A stretch of DNA of 64,000 nt, from assembly GCA_028023455.1 (NCBI GenBank), contig JAQFVV010000027.1:4523845-4587844 (forward strand), given 5' to 3'. Position 1 is the first letter of the stretch. Each line of letters opens with the position of its first letter. The stretch comes from Epiperipatus broadwayi (lineage: Eukaryota > Onychophora > Udeonychophora > Euonychophora > Peripatidae). This document shows positions 32,880 through 42,989 of this stretch, in pieces. The notes under the pieces are model-generated. The model did no database searches, had not been told where the DNA came from, and was given only the letters and a program-made list of their open reading frames with translations. The translations under genes and the position numbers were made by a program.

Positions 32880-35390
32880 AGTTCATAAGAAATTCAAGTT
32901 CTGGACACGATAGCACTAGAGCATTAGCAATGCGCCTTTGAGATCCAGAGTCTGCCATTTTCCAACAGCCCTAAATACAAAACAGAAAATAATTGAATGG
33001 CTTTATTCCTCTGGAGTCATAAGAAGCTTAAGCTCCAGAGCAGGACATGATCTATGGATCTCAAATTCCAGTATCTGCCCTTCTAAACTGCACCAGAGTG
33101 TAGAAACATTTTACTGTTTGGGTATTTAGTTTGAATAGCAACATATACATACAGTAAGGTCACACAGTGTAAGCCATGGTAATCAATGGATGCAAGCTGG
33201 TTTATCCATAAAATCCTTATCTAATGCATACTCGTCCAATATCCCCTGATGAGTTCCTAGCTTGTGGCATTCATTATTGAGAAGTCTTGGATCTAAAAGC
33301 ACTGTTTCTATATCTTCAGATTTAATGCAACCTTCCAAAAATTACCTATGAGCCCAAAATGAAAACACAATAATGTTTTCAATTTTACTTACGTCACTTA
33401 TATAGTTATGCAGATTTGAATCGAGTTCAGTATCTACACACTTTAATGTCTTTGCTTTATTAATAATCATAGATACCATCATCCTACAGGTGGGATTTGT
33501 ATTGAATGTTTGTCATGTGATGTTTTCGAGATTTAAAAAGTGTGAAGTGGTAGTGTGACAGAGTTGGATGTGGTCCACAAACCTTGAATATCAATGTTGC
33601 TACTTCGCTACCATACAAAACTAAACAAGGCAAAAAATACTTTTATTGCTCGAGTTCTGAATTGAAAAATCTGAGTTGTGATCAACTATTGTAGCAAAGC
33701 ATCCTAAGGAATTCAGAAGAAATATACAAATTGAATGGTTTGTTATGCAGAAGTCCATAAAAAGTTCAAGCATCAGAAGGTGACAGAGCTGGACTGCGAT
33801 CAATGGACCTTGAGCTTCAGACTCTGCCACTGCAGCAAGGCATGCTGGGAACTCATAAAGACTATAGTAATTAAATTATTTATTATTCAGTAGTCCATAA
33901 GAAATTCAAGCATCAGAAGGTGACAGAGCTATGCTGCGAACCATGCACCTTGAAATCCAGACTTTACCACCCTACCCCTGCAGCAAAGCATTCTGGGAAT
34001 AAAATTCAAGCATCAGAAATGATAAAGCTGGAGTGTGATCCATGAACCTTGAACTCCAGAGTCTGCCACCCTACCACTGCAGCAAAGCATTCTGGAAGTG
34101 AAATTCAAGCATTGACCCCAGAGTCTGACACTCTACCAGTGCAGCAAGGCATTCTGAGAATGAAATTCAAGCATCAGAAGTGGTAAAGATGGGCTGTAAA
34201 CCAAGGACCTTGAGCTCCAGAGTCTGCCACTCTGCCATTGCAGCAAGGCATGCTGGAAAAGTAATTTGAGCATCAGAAGTGGTAGAGCTGGGCTGTGGTC
34301 CATGGACCTCGAGTTCCAGAGTCTGTCACTCTATCACTGCAGCAAAGCATGCTGGGAATAAAATTTGAGCATTCGAATCGGCAGAACTGGTCTGTAGATC
34401 ATGGACCTTGAGCTCCAGAGTCTGCCATCTACCACTGCAGAAGTGCATGCTGGGAATGAAATTCGAGCATCAGAAGTGGCAGAGCTGGGCTGTAATCCAT
34501 GTATCTTGAGCTCCCGAATCTGCCATTCTACCACTGCAGCAAAGCATTCTGGGAATGAAATTCAAAGATCAGAACTGATAAGGCTGGGCTGTGATCCATT
34601 GACCTTGAGCTCCATTCTGTCACTCTACCACTGCAACAATGCATGCTGGAAATGAAATTCGAGCATCAGAAGTGGCAGAGCTGGGAGGAGGTTCATGGAC
34701 CTTGAGCTCCAGAGTCTGTCACTCTACCACTGTGGCAAAGCATGCTGGGAATGAAATTTGAGCATCGGAAGTGGCAGAGCTGGGCTGTGATCAATAGACC
34801 TTGCGCTCCAGAGTCTGCCACTCTACCACTGCAACAAATCATGATGGGAATGAAATTCGAGTGGCAGAGCTGGGCTGTGATAATGAACCTTAAGCTTCAG
34901 AGTCAGTCATTTCACAACTCCAATAAAACATGTTGGGAACTCAGAAGTATTATGGTAATTGAATGGCTTATTAGTCAGGAGTTCATAAGGAGATTAAGCA
35001 TCATAATTGAAGAAGCTGGGCTGTAATCCATGGTCTTTGAGCTCCAGAGTCTATCATTTGACCAATGCAGCAAAGCATGTGGGGACTCAGATGGAAGATA
35101 TAAATTGAATGGTTTGTTATTCAGGAGTCCATAAAAAATTCAAGCATCAGAAGTGGTAGAGCTAGGCTGCGATGCATGGACTTTGAGGTTCAGTATCTGG
35201 CATTGCATGAAAGCATGCTGGGAACCCAGAAAGAATATAGTAATTGAATGGTTTATTATTCAGGAGTTCATACGAACTTTATGAAACGGAGGAACTGAGC
35301 TGTGGTCCATGGGCGTTAAGTTCCAGAGGGTGCCCTTCTACCACTGCAGCAAATCATGTAGAAAGTGTTCTATTTTTATAAATCTGTATA
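32880..35390 (-). repeat. tandem array of tRNA-like (SINE-derived) units
   Basis: About fifteen to eighteen units share AGAGCTGGGCTGTGATCCAT, GGACCTTGAGCTCCAGAGTC, TGCCACTCTACCACTGCAGC and AAAGCATGCTGGGAATGAAA. In the central part (about 34240-34920) the period is 88-100 bp, mostly 97-100. At both edges it is about 145 bp because units keep an extra block (TAATTGAATGGTTTATTATT, CAGGAGTTCATAAGAAATTC). On the minus strand each unit reads TGCTGCAGTGGTAGAGTGGC (A-box-like) and GAGCTCAAGGTCCATGGATC (degenerate B-box-like), so each is a potential Pol III promoter. Related heads occur at 41614, 41846 and 42030. The array is split by a family A element at 33125-33535. Confidence 0.85.
33125..33535 (+). 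mobile_element. family A unit inserted in the tRNA-like array
   Basis: One forward unit from ATACATACAGTAAGGTCACA through GTAATCAATGGATGCAAGCT and AATCGAGTTCAGTATCTACA to CATGTGATGTTTTCGAGATT. Array units stand on both sides, so it inserted after the array started to form. Confidence 0.8.
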
Positions 35391-36333
35391 AAAGGGGATA
35401 ATATTTACTTTTCAATCAGACAGGATTCATTTTGTTTTTTATGCTTTTTGTTAATTCAACCTGCTACAGTAATCACCGATCGATTAACCTTGACCATTCA
35501 GTGGAGGTGGTGTTTTTTCTGAGAGATGGGTAATAATCAAAGAGTTTTCGATTCTGTAATATCATCAATCATCTGACTCTGATTCAAGTAGTCATGAAAT
35601 ATATGTGGGTATTTAAAATACATCACTGAAAGTACTTAGTGCATTATAATGCATTTTGATCAGATGTCCAATATTATTGGTAGATTTGAAATATATTCTA
35701 TACCTGCTTATTTAAAAGGTTCAAATCTTGTCATACTCTAAGTGTCACCTACATAAATCTGAGTAATCAATAGATGACTAGATGGTAGAATGTTAGATTC
35801 ATAAGTGCAATAAATATTTGGAAGAAATGATATATCTTTTGCAAACCTGCCCATATTTTTTATCTCTATGCCAATTTGTGTTTCATAAGCTTTCACCCTA
35901 TAGTTGTAATTATTCACACTAAGAGCTATGTGGTCATGTGTTGTTCCAAAATATTTGACAATAAAAAATAGAATGTAGTAAAAAAAATAACAATGAATGA
36001 TTCACCTCATACCTTTACTCCCTCAAATTTTTACTCAGGAACATCAAACCAAAACTTGGCAATCAACAATCCATTTCAGTTGTGCTATCTTATAGCTTAA
36101 ACCTTTATTTCCCTTAACATTTTCTATCAAATTTTCCTCTTGAAAATAAACCATCTTCTTCAACTTAGTCATCATAATTATGCAATATTAGAATATGTCA
36201 ATTTTCCAATTTGGATCACACTTCATTTGAATTAAGCAACTCTGTTCCCTGTGTCATAATGGTTGCAGTTTCATCATACTTTTTTGTCTATGTAATATAA
36301 ATTTATTCTACTAAAAATATGTTATAGAGTGCT
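35391..36333. other. unassigned sequence upstream of a hammerhead-like motif
   Basis: No recognisable protein frame. Its less AT-rich parts (35455-35530, 36000-36270) may be the untranslated or 3' region of a retroelement ending near 36420. That is inferred only from the motif at 36334. Confidence 0.35.
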
Positions 36334-36361
36334 CTGATGAAGACTGCAGGGCAGTTGAAAC
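36334..36361 (+). other. hammerhead-core-like motif
   Basis: CTGATGA (36334-36340), a single A, a 6-bp stem GACTGC/GCAGTT with loop AGG (36342-36356), then GAAAC (36357-36361). The CUGAUGA box, stem II and GAAA box of a hammerhead ribozyme are present in the right order. The unpaired A before the stem and the lack of an obvious enclosing third stem with a GUH-type cleavage triplet argue against a complete active ribozyme. Confidence 0.5.
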
Positions 36362-36419
36362 TGTAGGCAAAATAAAGGAATTATATAAATATTGCATTGA
36401 AGTTTATATGAGATGATAA

Positions 36420-38286
36420 GAAATTAATATATATTAATATTTGCATATAGTTTATTATCAATAGTTTTTTAATAAAAAAACAAATGCATTCATTCCAGCT
36501 TTAATTCCTAGTCCTTATTGATGAAGATAAAAATAAATAAAAACCAGCCTGGGACTAAAGATGTTGTAGGAAAACCAGCCTATGAGCAAGGATATTATAG
36601 CACTATATTATCTGAAAAAAGTGAATGGTGTATTGCTCAGGATTGCAAAAAAAAAAAATTTCCACTGGAAGTTATAGACCTGAGTGAGATCCTTACATCA
36701 TGAGCCTTGGAATCTGAGACTTTCAAGTCACTCAAAACTATCATTTGGCATCCTTTGGTAACAAAATCTTGATATATGTTACTCTAATGTAGCAAGAAAA
36801 GATCTATCCTCATTATACCTGCTGTTGAAATTAAATTTAAAAAAAAGACATTCTTTATATCAGCAAAGCATTACATGATGTTTTGCTAAGAAAGCATGTT
36901 ATCTGTTGTCCTAATATATCATAGTCAAATGTTAAAAAGAGTCAACTGACATAAGATTAATGTCACTAAAATTTGTAGCTTCTGACTTGAATCAGATCTA
37001 TATAAGTTGCAAGTGAGTTTAGATGGCCTTAGAAGTTTTTTTATTTTAACTACTACATTGATATGAGTTGAAAATGGCTATCAGATGTATATACTCATTA
37101 TTTTCAGCTTTGAGTCTTAAGCCCACACTGAAAAAGCAAAATCCAGAAACTTTTATAGGAATAAGGTTAAAATAGCACTATAATAGCATTATTCTCTAAT
37201 GTTGATTGACTACTTTACAATGGGTGTATTTGTAGAGAAAACTGCTCTTGTGAACAAATGTTTTAACTGATGTAATTTGCCAAAAATATAAAATTACAAC
37301 GTTATGTCATTTATATTCTAATAAAAATGTCAATAATAATGCATAAATTAAAAAAAAAAAAACATATCTCACTTTTTTTTTTAGCAAATATGTTACTGTG
37401 GGCATAAATACAATTGAAGCATTCTTAGACAACGAGCCAGAAGAATGCGACAGTTAGCATAAAACAAATGTCTCTAAACTCTATATAAACTGGCCTGATG
37501 TCAAGTGTAGCTATTAAAGTGAGTTAGCTTGGTTTCAAAGCTTTGAAGCTTTTTTAAATGTCTATTTACTTAATAGCATAAAGGTGTAGAATGCAATCCC
37601 AAATTTGAATAGTAAAATTTTTACTTATGATAACAAAAGCCAGAAACCAGTAAACCTACAGTTTGGGATTTCATTTTACCCTTGATTACTGAAGATAGCA
37701 TTAGATAGTTCAAACTTACTCTTGGAAACATGAACAAATTGAGAAAGTTATGTGATAATTGGCGGTATTAATTTTATAGATCAGGAACCACCCTGTAGCA
37801 CTTAGCACTTTGTGAAATTAATTTTGGTACGCTGAATCCCTGGTTACAAAAAGTAAAACTAGATCTTGTCAAATAATACTATAATAAAAGAAAAACCCTT
37901 CTTATTAATAAATTCTAATGCAGTGAGTCAAATTAAAAAAGAAATTTGTTCTTGGTTTATACTATAGATAGACATTTCATACTTACCTAATTTTAAGATT
38001 GAAACTAGCGGAAATTCATAATTATTTTCAACATTCTTTTATTATTAATTATTCTTTGTAAATCTTGCAGTTTTATTCTTTATGAAAATTATTTTCATCG
38101 ATGAAAGTGATAAAACAAAAAATCACATCTGATTGATTCAAATTTGAAATTTTTTTTTTGATGAAGTCCAAACATTAAAAGCCTAATGAAATCAAAACAA
38201 TCTTCAAAATTACATTAAAATGAGTAATGTTTAATTCTTAATTTTTGCTGTAGTTTATGATTATATCGTAGAAGCTCGTAAACATT
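36420..38286. other. AT-rich stretch with old family A traces
   Basis: Diverged family A blocks are recognisable at about 36490-36640 (TTAATTCCTAGTCCTTATTG, TATAGCACTATATTATCTG) and 37560-37700 (AGCCAGAAACCAGTAAACC). Elsewhere nothing can be assigned. Confidence 0.4.
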
Positions 38287-38417
38287 TACTCATCGTCGTC
38301 AACCATTATTAATTCAATGCAGGATGAAGGTCTTTTCAAATTTAACCAAGCTTCTCCAATCTCTAGCTGCTCTCTTTCATGTCACATCAACAAACTTTTA
38401 TTTCATCCTTTTACAAT
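38287..38417 (-). pseudogene. RTE-like LINE 3' tail
   Basis: On the minus strand the segment matches the 3' end of the RTE-like tails at 22500-22600 and 42410-42620 (compare AATGCAGGATGAAGGTCTTT with ACTGCAGGATGAAGATCTTT). It is cut by a SINE at 38418, and the sequence after 38539 may continue it. Confidence 0.6.
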
Positions 38418-38538
38418 TTTTTTTTCTTCTCATGTGTCATAGCATCAGCTGGGAAGCGAACCTGCTAATCCAGGACAACTGCTTGTAAAGCGGCTGTCAC
38501 TGCCCTTTGGACCACCAATGCTTGACTTTTTTTACAAT
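38409..38538 (-). mobile_element. family V SINE with candidate 9-bp target-site duplication
   Basis: TTTTACAAT occurs at 38409-38417 and 38530-38538. The minus strand between them carries CATTGGTGGTCCAAAGGGCA, the loop TTTACAA, GTCCTGGATTAGCAGGTTCG and CTTCCCAGCTGATGC, ending CTATGACACATGAG and an A-rich tail. It sits in the LINE tail described above. Confidence 0.8.
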
Positions 38539-39339
38539 CTCTTGGGATCCAATTTCACCACAACTATCCATTTATTATTATCTTTTTAGCAATGCATTCA
38601 GCCCAATTCTATTTCATTCATTCAATGATTATGATAACACATTTGTTCTCTTATCTATGTTTTTCATTTTAGATTCCTTCTGTTATTCCTGACATACAAT
38701 TCTCTATATGTCATTGAGTGTTCTTGAGTCTTTGCATTGGTCTTCTGTTAAGTGTCCAGGTTTTAGATCCATAAGTAAGGACTAGAAAACACAGTTGTTT
38801 TTAAAATCTTTCTTTTCAAACATATAGGCATACTTTTTGAAAAATTGTATAGCAGTACAAACATTGTATAATGCATGGAAACTCATAGATTAAAAACTTG
38901 GTGCATAGATATTGACCAATCATTTTTACACAAAGTGCAAAAATGGTCTACAGTAGGTATAAATTGAAGTCGCAAAAATATGTTGGAACTTACCTGGGGT
39001 CAGAGTTATGTAAACTATGCAAGAAAGTTGATTTGGCTCAAAGGTTTTTTTTTAAACTTCATTAGTTTAATAGCATAAAAAATTGTTTGCTGTTCAAATG
39101 CATTAGGTATGTTTTTAAATTTTGTCTTTATAAAATGGTGGCAGAAGCCAAAAACTGATCTAGGTATATAGATATTACAGTGCTATACCATCTGGCATTC
39201 ATTAATCACTGAATCATACAATGAATTGTTATACAGCAGGTTGAAATAGCTTTTGGAATAATATAAGTAAACTGAGAAACTCATGTGATGTTGTTATTGT
39301 AGTAACAGACTTATAATACATAATATTTTTGTAGTATAA
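38539..39339. other. unassigned sequence
   Basis: The first 250 bases may be more of the minus-strand LINE. Weak old family A traces are seen at about 39080-39200 (AGAAGCCAAAAACTGATCTA, AGTGCTATACCATCTGGCAT). Confidence 0.4.
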
Positions 39340-39590
39340 TTTTCATTACACCTCTCTCATAGAAGGTAGGATTTTTTGTCTTTCCACTTTTAATACTTTG
39401 TAGAGGGGTGTAGTCCTAAATATATGGCCAAAGACATATAAAGAGATGTATGATTCGCCAAAATGCACATTTTGTATTGAACCAGCACTCATAAGTTGTC
39501 CCAGATCATAATTTCTTATACATATCCTTATACCATCTTGGGGATCATCATACATCTCTTTCACATGTCTTTGGTGATATGTTTAGAATT
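39340..39590 (-). repeat. family C SINE-like copy
   Basis: Contains TTGAACCAGCACTCATAAG and TTGTCCCAGATCAT, the complement of the family C core at 20140. The termini are not clear. Confidence 0.55.
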
Positions 39591-39747
39591 ACATCCTTCT
39601 ACAAGGTGTAGAAGTGATTGAAACCAGTCTCTACCTTGCATGAGAGTGGTGTAATGAAAATTTACACCACAGAAATATTATTCATTATTGAATAATCTCT
39701 AGTCTACTGAATATCTAATAAAAGTTATTCATAGACATATAATACTC

Positions 39748-39776
39748 CTTGAAGAAGACTATTAAACTAGTCAAAA
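39748..39776 (+). other. degenerate hammerhead-core-like motif
   Basis: CTTGAAGA, A, a perfect 5-bp stem GACTA/TAGTC with loop TTAAAC, then AAAAATATC. The layout repeats that at 36334 and 2315, but the first box has an extra T and the GAAA box has lost its G. It is probably a decayed copy. Confidence 0.4.
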
Positions 39777-40849
39777 ATATCATATATTTTTTAATTTTTA
39801 GAAATGTATTTCTTTTTTAGACAATGATGTTTTTATCTCAAAAATAACTGCTTTATATACTATTATCTATTTCGATTCTTTTTTAAAAGCCACACATATA
39901 TTGTATGCGTAGTACACATAAAGTCAGACCTGACACACTATCTTGTATGTCACTTGAACTAATTTGTTAATACCAACAAATATTTCTTCTCTACAAAACA
40001 TCTCTTGTTCATTTTAATTATTGTCACAGCTTTCTAAAGGGCTCTGTTAATGAAGAATTCTCATCTTGATTTCTTGTTAGTAGATAATGAACCATTAGAG
40101 GCAACAAACGCTTGACTCCCCCCACTGAGAACCTGATTTATTAAGCATCAGTGGCTGGTTGTCTAATATAAACAAAGCTGAACTACAATGCCTTCTAAAA
40201 TTAAAACCAACATGTCATGAGAGTAAAGAGAAAGTCAGCCTGCATAAACATAAGTAAAACAAATAGCAGAAGTAATTTTTTTAAAAAACGAAAGTTGTAT
40301 TAAACAATGGATCACGAAAATGTGTGCATGTATATTTTTAAATATAATATATATTTAGTGCATAAAAGGACCTTACACGTTTTGGTATTGAAGGATAGTG
40401 TGAGACTAATTCACAAAGTCCATATAATGTAGCTAAGCTCTGTTATTTCTGCGTTCGAATTAAGCCAGTGCAATAAAGCCTTTGACTACAGCTGTATCAC
40501 ATTTATCTTACTAATATTATTAATAAAACAAACTGATAAATAACTAAATAGCTTAAATCATTTCATCTTCAAGATAAAAAAAAAAATACCAATAAAAATA
40601 AATTTTGTGAAGACTACACAGATTAACCTAAACAAATATATCCAATTATAAACATGTTGGTGCATTATTGTGTTACAATGTTGCCTTTTAATCTCTGTAG
40701 CAAACTTTTCTTTTTGATTATCTTCAACACTGTGTGTAATTGTAGCTCTCCAATATACTCTACTTTTCTTTATGTCTTCCCAATGAAAACCATGAATACT
40801 GTACTTTTTAGAATGGCTTTGAGATAATAGTTAATGACTTTCAGGCCAC
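39777..40849. other. unassigned AT-rich stretch
   Basis: No genes or repeats recognised in about 1 kb. Confidence 0.5.
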
Positions 40850-41375
40850 TAAAACATTACATTATCATCATTTCTTATGTTTTCACAAGCTGTTAAAATA
40901 ACAGCAACTCTCTCTATTTAGTAGTGCCACCCAGTGCGAGCTATAGTAATGGAGATCACATGATGCTTTAGAAGTTTAATACCAATCCTGGCCAAAGGAT
41001 GATGCTAACTCTAGTTACTATAAAACCAAAGTCACCAAAATGTACATCTATTGAAGTGAATTCAGATCTGTATTACTATACAAGTGAATGATCCTGGATT
41101 GCGAATATTGTGTTTTCATTTTAGACATTTAATTCAAAACATAAAAGGCATTGAGAGTTGCATTATATCCAAAGATCTAGATGCAGTGCTGTCAGATCCA
41201 AGATTCATCACTGATTAAAACCCCAAAGCTAAAAATAGTCTGGAGATATTGGATAAAATAGGCACTAGTTAGGGATTTGGATGCACAAATCTTGCATCCA
41301 TTGATAACTGTGGATTGCACTAGATGGCACTACTATATAGTGAGTTGCTACTATTTTAAGCATGACTTTTACCTT
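40850..41375. mobile_element. family A element, asymmetric fold-back
   Basis: A short left end (CCACTAAAACATTACATTAT to AGCTATAGTAATGG, about 40855-40951) is followed by a full inverted unit (ATCACATGATGCTTTAGAAG to GGCACTACTATATAGTGAG). The junction shows how the head-to-head forms arise: a complete inverted unit joined to a partial forward one. Confidence 0.85.
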
Positions 41376-41562
41376 TCACAGGAAAATCATGCTTAAGTTG
41401 ACTATAAAACATTCTAATAAATCTTAATAAAATACATTGCATAATAGACAAAAATTATATATTGATAACAAAATCATAAAATGACAATAACATAAAAAAA
41501 ATAAAAGTATAAAAACACTAGGTAAGTAAAGAACTGAATTAATAAAAATAATCTTATTACCT

Positions 41563-42028
41563 AGGTGTCATGTGATTTCTAAGCATATCCAGTGATGGTT
41601 CACTTATATAGTTTGGTGCAGTGGTAGAGTCACTGGATTTGGGGTTCAAGCTCCATGGATCATAATCCTTCCCCATTACTTTTGGTGTCAAACTTCAACC
41701 CACAAATAGCAGAGTCATAAAACCAAATTCTGTCACTTCCCATGTTTGAACTTCCCATAGAGTTCTGAGCAATAAACCATGTGATCACCATGCAAGGTGT
41801 CATGTGATTTCTAAGCATACCCAGTGATGGTTCACTTATATAGTTTGGTGCAGTGGTAGAGTCACTGCATTTGGGGTTCAAGCTCCATGGATCATAATCC
41901 TTCCACATTACTTTTGGTGGTCAAACTTCAACCCACAAATTGCAGAGTCATAAAACCAAATTCTGTCACTTCCCATGTTTGAACTTCCCATAGAGTTCTG
42001 AGCAATAAACCATGTGATCACCATGCAA
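41563..42028 (+). repeat. 232-bp direct duplication carrying a tRNA-like SINE head
   Basis: Two units (41563-41794 and 41795-42028) are almost identical. Each has GGTGCAGTGGTAGAGTCACT (A-box-like) and GGGGTTCAAGCTCC (B box), about 10 bases apart from each other, which is closer than in a normal tRNA gene. A third, diverged head (TTTGGTTGCAATGGTGGAGG) starts at 42030 and ends with AACTCCTGAATAATAAACCC, the complement of the edge block of the 33-35 kb array. So this is the same SINE lineage. Confidence 0.9.
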
Positions 42029-42140
42029 AGTTTGGTTGCAATGGTGGAGGTGATAGAACTCTGGAGCCTACAGTTCCTAAATCATCGCCCCAACTCTGAT
42101 ATTTTTGATACTTTCTTATGAACTCCTGAATAATAAACCC
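42029..42140 (+). repeat. third, diverged tRNA-like unit
   Basis: GCAATGGTGGAGGTGATAGA, CTCTGGAGCC and TCTTATGAACTCCTGAATAA match, on the plus strand, what the 32880-35390 array shows on the minus strand. It is a solo unit of that family. Confidence 0.7.
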
Positions 42141-42409
42141 ATTCAATTATTATTATTAGCATCAGCATCATCATGATGATTACACACAACAGTTTGGTTA
42201 TTTAATCAATCTAATATCTTTTTTATTTTGCTCAGCTGTAAATTAATCCAGGATATTTACCTTTTGAGTTCACTGTGCTAAACTATTTGGAGTAATAAAA
42301 AATAATTGACTTGGATATCATTCAAAGGTTCATATGATATTTTATTGGAAGAGTGCAAAGGCTAAGCTGTGATACAGGGACCTCGATCCCACCTCTCTAT
42401 AATTGCAAT

Positions 42410-42625
42410 AAATTACATATAAAAATCACCAGATGAATGATCATCATTTCAACCATTATCAATCCACTGCAGGATGAAGATCTTTCCAAGTCCAATTTAT
42501 CTTCTCCAAGTTTTAGTCATTCTTCTCTATATTATTTCAGCACATTTCCCTATTTCATTCATCCAGCTCACATGTGGCCATTTTCTAGGTCTTTTACAAT
42601 CTCTTAAAATCCAGATAAAAGGACA
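42410..42625 (-). pseudogene. RTE-like LINE C-terminal tail
   Basis: On the minus strand the segment reads RDCKRPRKWPHVSWMNEIGK, then a piece with MTKTW and LGKIFILQWIDN. It parallels LKRPRKRPCVR and LGDIFIL of the copy at 22265-22600. It is a 5'-truncated, decayed LINE end. Confidence 0.7.
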
Positions 42626-42777
42626 TTTAATTGGATAGGAAACATGCAAGAAATTACAACTATATAATTCTAAGAGTTGTTTTTACATATGCTCTAACAC
42701 CATGAAGAAGTTAGTAAGAATGATGTACTAAAATACTAATTGTTTTCTGATTGATTTCTAGCTAAAGAAAAAGGTAG

Positions 42778-42895
42778 TCAAACATTGTTAATCGAGAGAT
42801 CAGTGCAACTGCCTTGCAAGCAAGCAATTGGTTGCAGACAGTTGTTGCGGGTTCGCCTCCCAGCCGATGCTATGACATATGGAAAAAGAAAAAAG
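42778..42895 (+). mobile_element. family V SINE
   Basis: ATTGTTAATCGAGAGATCAG (head), an anticodon-like arm GCCTTGCAAGC, then GCGGGTTCGCCTCCCAGCC (B box) and GATGCTATGACATATGG followed by an A-rich tail (AAAAAGAAAAAAG). It is the only plus-strand copy of this family seen with its tail. A short insertion (TTGGTTGCAGACAG) lies between the anticodon arm and the B box. Confidence 0.75.
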
Positions 42896-42989
42896 AGTAA
42901 ATTAATGAAATTGTTATGTTCAAGATTACATGACTTTCTGTACAACTCATTGTACAATTATTTGTTTATAGAATTCATAAATGTGTAAT

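Noticed and set aside
36250-36450. A complete, active hammerhead ribozyme
   Set aside because: Only two of three helices could be traced. No enclosing stem with a GUH-type cleavage triplet was found by eye, so only a core-like motif is claimed.
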